DNA from: Marinovum sp.
GTDB lineage: Bacteria > Pseudomonadota > Alphaproteobacteria > Rhodobacterales > Rhodobacteraceae
Direction: 5' to 3'
DNA length: 11,241 bases
Assembly (NCBI GenBank): GCA_002684375.1
Contig: NYVC01000037.1
Span: 1-11,241 of the forward strand
Below, piece by piece: positions 1 through 6,729 of the stretch; the stretch's first letter is position 1, and every line of letters starts with the position of its first letter. The notes beneath the pieces were generated by a model, which searched no databases, was not told where the DNA came from, and saw only the letters and a program-made list of their open reading frames with translations. The position numbers and the translations under genes are program-made.

Positions 1-11
1 TTAAACCTCTG

Positions 12-24
12 CAGTTTGAAACTG
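12..24. repeat. Perfect 13-bp inverted repeat (6-1-6)
   Basis: The arms CAGTTT and AAACTG flank a single central base, directly downstream of the stop codon of the AIG1-like gene. Read as a hairpin it gives only five pairs with a three-base loop and no T-run follows on the minus strand, so it is not a convincing intrinsic terminator. It may be chance or a small protein-binding site. Confidence 0.3.
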
Positions 25-693
25 TCATAGAAATTTTTGACCGATCAGTCTGGGCAACAGCTTGCCGAACAGCCAGAAACCTGCATATATCATCAAGGCA
101 GTAGCGATTGTAGTGGCATAAAATAGTGCCCTTTCCGTGAAAATCATATCGTTAAGAAAGGGATATGGCAAACCCGAAGTCACGCTGCCAACGGGCTCAA
201 TATTGAAGGGCCCCACAATGGCTTCCGACCATATAATATAGGCGATACAAATCATAATGGTCATCAACACGCCTCGTAGGCTGTGCTTAAAAGACCGGTT
301 CAGGAACAGCGCATCTATGATCATAAGCAATGGGCCGCAAAGATGCAGATAATATTCCTGATGCCAAACAATGGGTCCGTTGCCATTCACCAGCGATGGA
401 TCGATAAAATACAGCTTCCAATATAAAAACACAACCATGGCATTGAGTACCGCCACCGATGAGACAAGAGAATTATGGGCGGGGGGCAGACCTTTGCGGC
501 TGAGCGACAGCATCAACCACGCGACATAGACCGCGCCGGTGAGCCCCCAAAAGGTTAAATGGCGAAACTGCCACCCAACAGTATCATAATTGGTGGTGGT
601 AAATTGATAGAGCCAATAGCCAAGCGCCAGAGAAAACACAAAATAGCGAAAACGTAAAACAGACATACTTCGTAAAATAGACATATATGGCAT
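25..693 (-). CDS. FAR-17a/AIG1-like (Pr6Pr-type) integral membrane protein
   Basis: A 222-aa protein with about six hydrophobic segments (roughly residues 17-32, 44-64, 76-97, 114-131, 140-163 and 187-210) and no cleavable signal peptide. Its signature matches the eukaryotic AIG1/ADTRP family: the segment WQFRHLTFWG carries Thr47, and HLCGPLLMIID carries His118. These sit where the known members keep their catalytic Thr and His, and the later PYPFL motif is also shared. Those animal enzymes hydrolyse fatty-acid esters of hydroxy fatty acids; the substrate of bacterial members is not established to my knowledge. The start at 693 has an AGGGA ribosome-binding site 7 nt upstream; Met4 and Met10 are alternatives. 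It lies 70 nt after fadJ, with no clear promoter or terminator between them, so read-through is likely. Its DNA is visibly more AT-rich than the upstream operon. The family call is solid; a hydrolase function is inference. Confidence 0.8.
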   Translation of the reverse strand: MPYMSILRSMSVLRFRYFVFSLALGYWLYQFTTTNYDTVGWQFRHLTFWGLTGAVYVAWLMLSLSRKGLPPAHNSLVSSVAVLNAMVVFLYWKLYFIDPSLVNGNGPIVWHQEYYLHLCGPLLMIIDALFLNRSFKHSLRGVLMTIMICIAYIIWSEAIVGPFNIEPVGSVTSGLPYPFLNDMIFTERALFYATTIATALMIYAGFWLFGKLLPRLIGQKFL

Positions 694-763
694 TTAAATT
701 CCCTGTCAGTCGAACCAGCCCCTGATTCCAAATTTTTGTATGTGATGGCGGTTTGTAAGATGC

Positions 764-2962
764 TTAAGCGACTTGGTCAGCCGTACCAAAGCGACCGTAA
801 AAGCTTTGATTTTTTGCGGCCATCTCGCGCAATAGAGACGGGCAACCAAAGCGGTCCCCAAAGGCGGCTTGCAGTTGATCACAGCGCTCGGCGGCATAAG
901 GGGTGCCAAGCATGTCCAACCAAGACAACGGCCCACCGCTCCAGGGGGCAAAGCCCCAGCCAAGAATCGCCCCGACGTCACCTTCCCGGATATCCATCAA
1001 CACGCCCTCTTCCAGCGCTTTGACGGCTTCCAGAACTTGCGCGAACATCAGCCTGTGCTGCACATCGGTCAATTCGGGTTGCGTGGCGGATAATGGATAG
1101 TGATCGCCCAGACCATCCCAGTATCCCAGTCTTTTGCCATTCTCGTCATAGGCAAAAAAACCGGCTTTGACTTTGCGCCCCAGACGGCCCTGATCCTCCA
1201 TTTTGAAAATCACGTCATCCACCGCCCCGTCAGGATAGGCATTGCCCATCGCCGCTTTGGTGGCCCGTGCGATTTTTGCGCCAAGATCGATCGAGGTCTC
1301 ATCAACCAGTTGCAATGGTCCCACAGGGAAGCCCAGCATTCTTGCTGCATTGTCGATCAGCGCCGGTGCGACGCCTTCTGACACCATGCGAATGCCTTCG
1401 TTTATATAGGGTATAATGCAGCGGTTGGCATAGAAAAACCGTGCATCATTGACCACGATGGGCGTCTTGCGAATCTGTCGGACGTAATCCAGTGCTTTGG
1501 CAACAGCTCGGTCACCGGTTTGTTTGCCTTTGATAATCTCGACCAGTGCCATGCGTTCCACGGGGCTGAAAAAATGGATGCCGATAAATTGATCTGGCCG
1601 GCCTGAGGCTTTGGCCAAGTCGCTGATTGGCAGGGTCGAGGTGTTCGAGGCAAAAATGCAATCGGCTGGGATAACCTCTTCAACCGCTTTGGTGACGCCG
1701 GCTTTGATTGTGGGGTCTTCGAAAACCGCCTCGATAATCAGGTCGGCGTCTTTGAGCGCGGCGTAATCGGTTGTTGCAGTGATAAGCTCCAGCACGGCGG
1801 CTTTCTTTTCGGCGGTGGCTTTGCCGCGCTTGATGCCCTTGTCCATATAGTTGGCACTATGGGCTTTGCCGCGATCGGCAGCCTGTTGCTGCTGATCGAT
1901 CAAAATCACCTTTATCCCTGCCATCGCCGAGACCAGCGCAATACCGGCTCCCATCATACCCGCGCCCAATACACCCACGGTTTTGACTGATTGATCGGCA
2001 ATACCCTGTGGCCGCACCGCGCCCTTTTCCAGCGCAGTTTTATTAACAAATAAACTGCGGATCATCGCTGAGGAACTTGGATTCATCAAAATATTGGTGA
2101 ACCACCGCGCCTCGATTTTTAGCGCGGTATCAAAATCAACCAGCGCGCCTTCATAGACGGTGCTCAACAGGGCCTTGGCCGCGGGAAACGCGCCTTGGGT
2201 CTTGCCGTTGATCATCGCAGAAGCCCCGACGAATGTCATGAAACCTGCTGGATGATAGGGGGTGCCACCGGGCATTTTATAGCCCTTTGCATCCCAGGGC
2301 TTAACCAGATCGGCGTCTTTTGCCTGCAACACCCAGGCGCGGGCCTCGGCCATCGGGTCGTCGCAAACCACATCTACCAATCCCGCCGATTTGGCCTTTT
2401 GGGGTGATAATGTCTTGCCCTCCAAAAGATAGGGGGCTGCGGCCATTGCACCCATTTTCCGCGTCAAACGTGTTGTGCCGCCGGCCCCGGGAAAGATGCC
2501 AATCATGATTTCAGGCAGGCCAATTTTGGCCTTTGGATTGGTGGCGGCAAAAATTCTGTGGGTCGCCAAAGGCAGCTCATAGCCGATACCAAGGGCCGTG
2601 CCGGGTAAGACGCTGGCGATCGGTTTGCCGCCCTTGTTTGTTTGGGGATCCATACCGGCGCGTTCAATCTTGCGCAGCATCGCGTGGATACCCGAGATGG
2701 CTGAAAATAATGCGTTTGCCGGCGTATGGCCGGCGTGCGATGTCATCGCGCCCAATACGTTTAGATCCATACCGGCGGCAAAGTCGGGTTTTGCACTGGT
2801 GATGATGATACCCTTGATGGCGTCATCGGCCAAGGCGGTGTCGATCAAACCGTTCAAGGCCTGCAGGGCGTCTATGGTCATGATGTTCATCGCCTTGCCT
2901 TCGCAATCCCAAATGATTGTTGCAATGCCATTGGTCTCTTTGGTGAGCGTAAAATCTGTCAT
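764..2962 (-). CDS. fadJ: Bifunctional enoyl-CoA hydratase / 3-hydroxyacyl-CoA dehydrogenase (beta-oxidation alpha subunit)
   Basis: A 732-aa multifunctional cytosolic enzyme catalysing steps two and three of beta-oxidation. The N-terminal crotonase domain (about 1-300) has the oxyanion-hole segment FAAGMDL (61-67) and both hydratase glutamates, Glu129 (in GYEL) and Glu151 (in GLPE). The NAD-binding domain starts at about 326 with the dinucleotide motif GAGMMG (333-338). The dehydrogenase His-Glu pair is His463 (IGIHFFSPVER) and Glu475, 12 residues apart as in E. coli FadB. Two C-terminal helical HCDH domains follow (about 505-605 and 630-720). The length is normal for FadB/FadJ. The start overlaps the cupin stop by four bases (ATGA) and has an AGAGGA ribosome-binding site, so it is translationally coupled to the cupin and thiolase. 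It presumably pairs with the thiolase upstream as the trifunctional complex. I choose FadJ over FadB because Rhodobacteraceae homologues usually carry that name; the distinction is not provable from this window. Confidence 0.95.
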   Translation of the reverse strand: MTDFTLTKETNGIATIIWDCEGKAMNIMTIDALQALNGLIDTALADDAIKGIIITSAKPDFAAGMDLNVLGAMTSHAGHTPANALFSAISGIHAMLRKIERAGMDPQTNKGGKPIASVLPGTALGIGYELPLATHRIFAATNPKAKIGLPEIMIGIFPGAGGTTRLTRKMGAMAAAPYLLEGKTLSPQKAKSAGLVDVVCDDPMAEARAWVLQAKDADLVKPWDAKGYKMPGGTPYHPAGFMTFVGASAMINGKTQGAFPAAKALLSTVYEGALVDFDTALKIEARWFTNILMNPSSSAMIRSLFVNKTALEKGAVRPQGIADQSVKTVGVLGAGMMGAGIALVSAMAGIKVILIDQQQQAADRGKAHSANYMDKGIKRGKATAEKKAAVLELITATTDYAALKDADLIIEAVFEDPTIKAGVTKAVEEVIPADCIFASNTSTLPISDLAKASGRPDQFIGIHFFSPVERMALVEIIKGKQTGDRAVAKALDYVRQIRKTPIVVNDARFFYANRCIIPYINEGIRMVSEGVAPALIDNAARMLGFPVGPLQLVDETSIDLGAKIARATKAAMGNAYPDGAVDDVIFKMEDQGRLGRKVKAGFFAYDENGKRLGYWDGLGDHYPLSATQPELTDVQHRLMFAQVLEAVKALEEGVLMDIREGDVGAILGWGFAPWSGGPLSWLDMLGTPYAAERCDQLQAAFGDRFGCPSLLREMAAKNQSFYGRFGTADQVA

Positions 2963-3429
2963 TTTGAGGTCCTCTCGGGGTAGGGGCTGCCATCGCTTTG
3001 GCTGTAGCGGCGCGCTGCTCCATCCTTGTGGGTGATCAGGTTGTGATCTGGATAATGAATTGTATCTACTCGATTGCGGGTGCCGATGGTCAAATAGCTG
3101 GCATCGGCATCGCTGCGGTTTTCAAGACAATGGGCGGTGGCCGCACCTGCAGGCCAACAGGCGGCATCGCCCTTGCACAAGCGGGTTTCAGTTTCTTCGA
3201 TGAGAACCACCTCGCCTGAGAGCATATAAATCATTTCATCTTCGGTTTCGTGCCAGTGGCGCAGCGATGATTTTGACCCCGGGCGCAGGACTTCGATATG
3301 GACGCCAAACTGCGTCAGGCCACCAGCCTCGCCGATGATACTATAATCGTAAGCACCAAGCAGGCATCCCAAAACCGGATGCGGTTTGGGCACCTCGGTT
3401 TGCAGCTCAGGTATGGCGGTTTTTGGCAT
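2959..3429 (-). CDS. Small single-domain cupin protein (metal-binding, COG3837-like)
   Basis: A 156-aa protein whose beta-barrel motifs are intact. Motif 1 is HWHETEDE...G, with His58, His60, Glu65 and Gly72. Motif 2 is PAGAATAHCLEN, with Pro93, Gly95, His100 and Asn104. The three His and one Glu form the usual divalent-metal site. The C-terminal tail rich in Tyr, Pro and Asp (about 120-152) resembles an uncharacterised bacterial cupin group. I place the start at 3429 rather than the longer in-frame ATG at 3477. At 3429 it makes a TAATG stop-start junction with the thiolase, whereas the longer version would run about 50 nt into it. The stop overlaps the fadJ start (ATGA). Sitting inside the thiolase-fadJ coupling implies a role tied to acyl-CoA breakdown, but no substrate can be named. 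It could be an isomerase, a dioxygenase or a ligand sensor. Confidence 0.85.
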   Translation of the reverse strand: MPKTAIPELQTEVPKPHPVLGCLLGAYDYSIIGEAGGLTQFGVHIEVLRPGSKSSLRHWHETEDEMIYMLSGEVVLIEETETRLCKGDAACWPAGAATAHCLENRSDADASYLTIGTRNRVDTIHYPDHNLITHKDGAARRYSQSDGSPYPERTSK

Positions 3430-4640
3430 TAAACCCGCTCGATGATTGTCGCGGCACCCATGCCGGATGCGATACACAGTGTCGCCAGTCCGGTGCTTTT
3501 GCCACTGCGTTCCAACTCATCAAGCAGCGTGCCAAGGATGATCGCCCCCGTGGCGCCGAGCGGATGGCCCATAGCGATGGATCCGCCGTTGACGTTGACC
3601 TTGTCGTGGTCGACATCAAAGGCCTGCATAAAGCGCAACACCACCGCGGCGAAGGCTTCATTGACCTCGAACAGATCAATGTCTCCGATGTTCATGCCCG
3701 CATCTTTCAGGATTTTTTCGGTCACCGGCACCGGTCCGGTCAGCATAATAGTGGGGTCAGTTCCAATTTTTGCCGTGGCGCGAATGCGCGCGCGTGGGGT
3801 CAGCCCGTGTTCTTGCCCAAAGGCCTTATTGCCAATCAGCAATGCGGCTGCGCCATCGACGATTCCGGATGAATTGCCTGCGTGGTGAATATGGTCAATC
3901 CGTTGCAGATGTGGATACCGCATGAGAGCGACTTTATCAAAACCGGGCATCGTCTCGCCCATATCTTTGAACGATGGCTTTAACGCCCCGAGGCTTTGCA
4001 TATTGGTCTCTGGACGCATGTATTCGTCCCGATCAAGGATCGTCAAACCGTTTTGATCCTGCACGGTCATGACCGATTTGTCGAACCTCTGATCTTCCCA
4101 GGCGGATTTGGCGCGGCGTTGGGATTCAACCGCAAACGCATCGGCGTCATCGCGGCTAAATCCGTATTGCGTGGCGATCAGGTCTGCGCTGATGCCCTGA
4201 GGAACAAAATACGTCTCCATTGCGAGGCTTGGGTCAACGGCAATTGCAGCGCCGTCGCTGCTCATTGGAACGCGGCCCATCATTTCAACGCCGCCGGCAA
4301 TATAGCCGTTGCCGGCGCCACCGCGCACCTGATTGGCCGCCAGATTGACCGCCTCAAGCCCTGAGGCACAAAACCGGTTTATCGCCAAGCCGGGGATCGA
4401 TTGATCCAGATCCGAGGCCAGCACCGCCGAGCGTGCCAGACAACCGCCCTGTTCGCCCACTTGGGTAACATTGCCCCAAACCACATCCTCTACTGCGTGA
4501 CCGGAAAGATTGTTACGTTCTTTTAATGCATTCAGCGTTTGCGCAGACAGCCGCAGCGCAGACAATTCGTGCAGAGCACCGTCTTTGCGGCCTTTGCCGC
4601 GAGGGGTGCGCAGGGCGTCATAGATATAGGCGTCGGTCAT
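3429..4640 (-). CDS. fadA: Acetyl-CoA C-acyltransferase / acetyltransferase (thiolase)
   Basis: A 403-aa degradative-type thiolase that cleaves 3-ketoacyl-CoA with CoA to give acetyl-CoA and a shortened acyl-CoA. All active-site elements are visible: the nucleophile Cys91 in NRFCASGLEAV, the NEAF loop at 327-330, His359 in GGSIAMGHPLGATGA, and the acid/base Cys389 in LCIASGMGAA. The length is typical. The start has a GGAG ribosome-binding site six bases upstream and lies 12 nt after the GST-like gene. The stop shares a base with the cupin start. It most likely forms the beta subunit with the FadJ-type protein downstream, though the cupin gene separates them. The gene symbol is by role; I cannot tell FadA from FadI by sequence reading alone. 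Confidence 0.93.
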   Translation of the reverse strand: MTDAYIYDALRTPRGKGRKDGALHELSALRLSAQTLNALKERNNLSGHAVEDVVWGNVTQVGEQGGCLARSAVLASDLDQSIPGLAINRFCASGLEAVNLAANQVRGGAGNGYIAGGVEMMGRVPMSSDGAAIAVDPSLAMETYFVPQGISADLIATQYGFSRDDADAFAVESQRRAKSAWEDQRFDKSVMTVQDQNGLTILDRDEYMRPETNMQSLGALKPSFKDMGETMPGFDKVALMRYPHLQRIDHIHHAGNSSGIVDGAAALLIGNKAFGQEHGLTPRARIRATAKIGTDPTIMLTGPVPVTEKILKDAGMNIGDIDLFEVNEAFAAVVLRFMQAFDVDHDKVNVNGGSIAMGHPLGATGAIILGTLLDELERSGKSTGLATLCIASGMGAATIIERV

Positions 4641-4652
4641 GATAATCTCCGT

Positions 4653-5291
4653 TTACGCGCGGTCAGCAGGGCTACCGGGCATCAGATCATAGGGGGCTTT
4701 CCAGCCGGGTTTGGCGGCAATATTATCGAGCCAGCGGTCAATATTAGGCCAGTCTTGGCGGGTAAATCCAAAAGGTTCGGGGTAATAAAGATAGCCACAG
4801 CAGGTCAGATCGGCGTTGCTTAGGGTATCGGATACGATCCAGTTGCGGCCCTCAAGATGAGTGTCCAGCACCTTGTAGGACGCTTTCAACCGACCGCCCA
4901 AATAGCCGATTACATCGGCTGACCGCTTTGCTTCGGGCAGGAAATTCATCATAAAGCGCAACGCGCCGGCATTGGATGAGAGTTTATGATTGTCCCAAAG
5001 CACCCAGCGCAGGATTTCGCGGCGTTCGGCGGCATTGATACCGCCAAATTTACCGGTCTTTTCGCTGATATAGTTTTGAATTAAGCCAGATTGTGTCAGT
5101 CTGATCTCTCCGTCAATCAGCACTGGTGCCTCGCCCATCGGGTTGAGTGTCGTGTGATAGTCTGCGCTGCGGGTGGCGCCGGAAAAGAAATCGATGAACA
5201 CTGGCGTCCAGTCAAGACCGCTCATTTCCAAAGCAAGCGCGGCTTTATAGCTGTGACCGCTTTCACCAAAGCAATGCAATTTTAGGGTCAT
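4653..5291 (-). CDS. Glutathione S-transferase-like protein
   Basis: A 212-aa two-domain GST. The thioredoxin-like N-terminal half (1-78) has the cis-Pro element EAPVL with Pro56, followed by the glutathione-contact pair Gln67-Ser68 in LTQSGLI. A Ser-rich start, GESGHSY (9-15), is where the catalytic Ser or Cys normally lies; Ser11 or Ser14 could serve, which I cannot decide. The helical C-terminal domain contains the SNADLT N-capping box (158-163) and the usual PNIDRWLDNIAAKPGW segment. A longer in-frame start exists at 5321, but 5291 is preferred because a clear AGGAG lies five bases upstream and the protein then begins directly at the first beta strand (MTLKLHCFGES). It sits 12 nt before the thiolase, so it is part of the beta-oxidation operon. 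It may detoxify electrophilic enoyl intermediates, use a glutathione adduct as substrate, or merely be co-transcribed. Confidence 0.9.
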   Translation of the reverse strand: MTLKLHCFGESGHSYKAALALEMSGLDWTPVFIDFFSGATRSADYHTTLNPMGEAPVLIDGEIRLTQSGLIQNYISEKTGKFGGINAAERREILRWVLWDNHKLSSNAGALRFMMNFLPEAKRSADVIGYLGGRLKASYKVLDTHLEGRNWIVSDTLSNADLTCCGYLYYPEPFGFTRQDWPNIDRWLDNIAAKPGWKAPYDLMPGSPADRA

Positions 5292-5296
5292 GGTCA

Positions 5297-5301
5297 CTCC
5301 T
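5297..5301 (-). promoter_or_regulatory. Ribosome-binding site deciding the GST start
   Basis: On the minus strand AGGAG is followed by five bases and then ATG at 5291. The longer candidate start at 5321 has no comparable site, so this fixes the 212-residue version. Confidence 0.75.
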
Positions 5302-5416
5302 ATTTGGATATTTAGGGCCAATGGCGGCCGGTAATTAACGTTCAGACGCTCTGAGGGCGGCTTTTTGAATATTTCGGCGGAGCAGCAGGCGTTGCGCCAA
5401 AATCCCGCTTTTTCAC

Positions 5417-6556
5417 TTATAAAGAGCGCGCAATCAATTCTTTCATAATTTCATTTGTGCCGCCGTAAATCCGTTGCACGCGCGCGTCCGTCCACATTTC
5501 GGCAATGTCATATTCCTGCATGTAACCATAGCCGCCATGCAACTGCAAACATTCATCAATGACTTCACCTTGCGTATCAGTCAGCCAGTATTTTGCCATA
5601 GCCGCCTTTTCGACGGTCAGGTTTCCGTTGAGATGCTCGGTGATACATTCGTCAAGAAAGGCCCGAGACACGGTGGTTTTTGTCTTCACTTCTGCCAGTT
5701 TGAACCGGGTGTTCTGAAACTGGGTTAAAGGGCCACCAAAGGCCTCGCGCTCTTTGCAGTACTGGATGGTGCGCGAGACTGCGCCCTCCATCGCTCCGAC
5801 CGCGCCACAGCCGATGATCAACCGCTCCTGCGGCAGTTGTTTCATCATCTGATAAAAGCCTTGGCCTTCCTCGCCGCCCAACAAGTTTTCGGGCGGAATG
5901 GCAATATTGTCGAAAAATAATTCTGAAGTGTCGCCGGCCTTCAGGCCAATCTTGTCGAGATTGCGGCCGCGTTGAAATCCTTCTGCACCATCAGTTTCAA
6001 GCACAATCAGCGACATGCCCTTGGCCTTTTCTTCGGGGTTTGTTTTGGCAGCAACAATGATTAAATTGGCGTGTTGGCCGTTGGTGATAAAGGTTTTTTG
6101 CCCGCTGAGGCGATAGACATTGCCATCTTTAACCGCTTTGGTCTTAAGCGCTTGTACGTCTGACCCGCCCGAGGGTTCGGTCATGGCCAGTGCACCGACA
6201 ATCTCACCAGAGATCATTTTTGGCAACCAGCGTTGTTTTTGTTCTTCGGTCCCGTAAGAGAAAATGTAATGCGCGACGATTCCCGAATGGATGCCGTGGC
6301 CCCAGCTTGCAAGATTTGAGCGAGCCCCCTCCATGAGAATGACCGCCTCGTGGCCGAAATCTCCTCCGGGGCCGCCGTATTCTTCTGGAATTGAGGGGCA
6401 AAGCAGACCCAGCTCACCGGCTTGCTGCCATGTGGAAGGGTCCATTTCACCTTGATCGCGCCAACGGTCAAAATGTGGCACCCATTCGTCATGAATGAAT
6501 TTTTCCGTCATATCGGCCAGCATTTTATGTTCGTCGCTCATCCACGCAGACTGCAT
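5417..6556 (-). CDS. Acyl-CoA dehydrogenase, long-chain/isovaleryl (LCAD-like) catalytic type
   Basis: A 379-aa FAD-dependent acyl-CoA dehydrogenase (first step of beta-oxidation, passing electrons to ETF). It has the flavin/substrate motif [10 protein letters not shown] (124-133), GQKTFITNG (152-160), the helical C-terminal domain with [13 protein letters not shown] (337-349), and ends [18 protein letters not shown]. In short- and medium-chain enzymes the catalytic Glu is the residue after the Tyr of this last motif; here that position is Gly365. The segment LPQERLII (241-248) instead supplies Glu244, which aligns with the alternative base of mammalian LCAD and isovaleryl-CoA dehydrogenase. 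It is therefore probably active, with long-chain or branched substrates possible. The start at 6556 has a strong AAGGAG eight bases upstream. A likely promoter lies in the 173-bp gap upstream, and a 125-bp gap separates it from the GST gene. Confidence 0.94.
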   Translation of the reverse strand: MQSAWMSDEHKMLADMTEKFIHDEWVPHFDRWRDQGEMDPSTWQQAGELGLLCPSIPEEYGGPGGDFGHEAVILMEGARSNLASWGHGIHSGIVAHYIFSYGTEEQKQRWLPKMISGEIVGALAMTEPSGGSDVQALKTKAVKDGNVYRLSGQKTFITNGQHANLIIVAAKTNPEEKAKGMSLIVLETDGAEGFQRGRNLDKIGLKAGDTSELFFDNIAIPPENLLGGEEGQGFYQMMKQLPQERLIIGCGAVGAMEGAVSRTIQYCKEREAFGGPLTQFQNTRFKLAEVKTKTTVSRAFLDECITEHLNGNLTVEKAAMAKYWLTDTQGEVIDECLQLHGGYGYMQEYDIAEMWTDARVQRIYGGTNEIMKELIARSL

Positions 6557-6642
6557 GAAATATCTCCTTAAATTTGGTCCTTACCGCACCTGTTGACGCC
6601 CTTGCGCCGTTAAGGTTTGTCTGTCGCGCGGTATCAGCAGGG

Positions 6643-6671
6643 TTTGTACCGCTTGGTCGAGTTTGTGTCAA
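6643..6671 (-). promoter_or_regulatory. Putative sigma70-type promoter for the LCAD-like gene and downstream genes
   Basis: On the minus strand a perfect TTGACA (6666-6671) is followed by a 17-bp spacer and TACAAA (6643-6648, 4 of 6 to consensus), about 80 nt upstream of the expected ribosome-binding site and start at 6556. This suggests the lower half of the operon can be transcribed independently of the MerR genes. The site is read by eye and not tested. Confidence 0.5.
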
Positions 6672-6729
6672 AACACCACCGCTGGGACAAAGTTTTGTGA
6701 CGCACTTCGTTCAATCTTTTATCCCTGTG

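Noticed and set aside
706..981. 91-codon minus-strand frame overlapping the end of fadJ
   Set aside because: It lies mostly inside fadJ in another frame, with a Cys/Pro/Arg-rich composition typical of shadow frames.
736..3219. Plus-strand open frames of 60-150 codons opposite fadJ, the cupin and the thiolase
   Set aside because: They are antisense to genes with complete catalytic motifs, lack recognisable domains and ribosome-binding sites, and are expected by chance in G+C-rich coding DNA.
5340..5390. Possible intrinsic terminator (CGCTC-TGA-GGGCG followed by GCTTTTT)
   Set aside because: The stem is five pairs including a G-T and it has the right polarity only for the plus strand, where no gene precedes it. 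On the minus strand no T-run follows a stem.
6593..6613. TTGACG and CGTTAA as a second LiuR-like operator upstream of the LCAD-like gene
   Set aside because: The half-sites are nine bases apart instead of four, which would place them about half a helical turn out of phase, and one arm has a mismatch.
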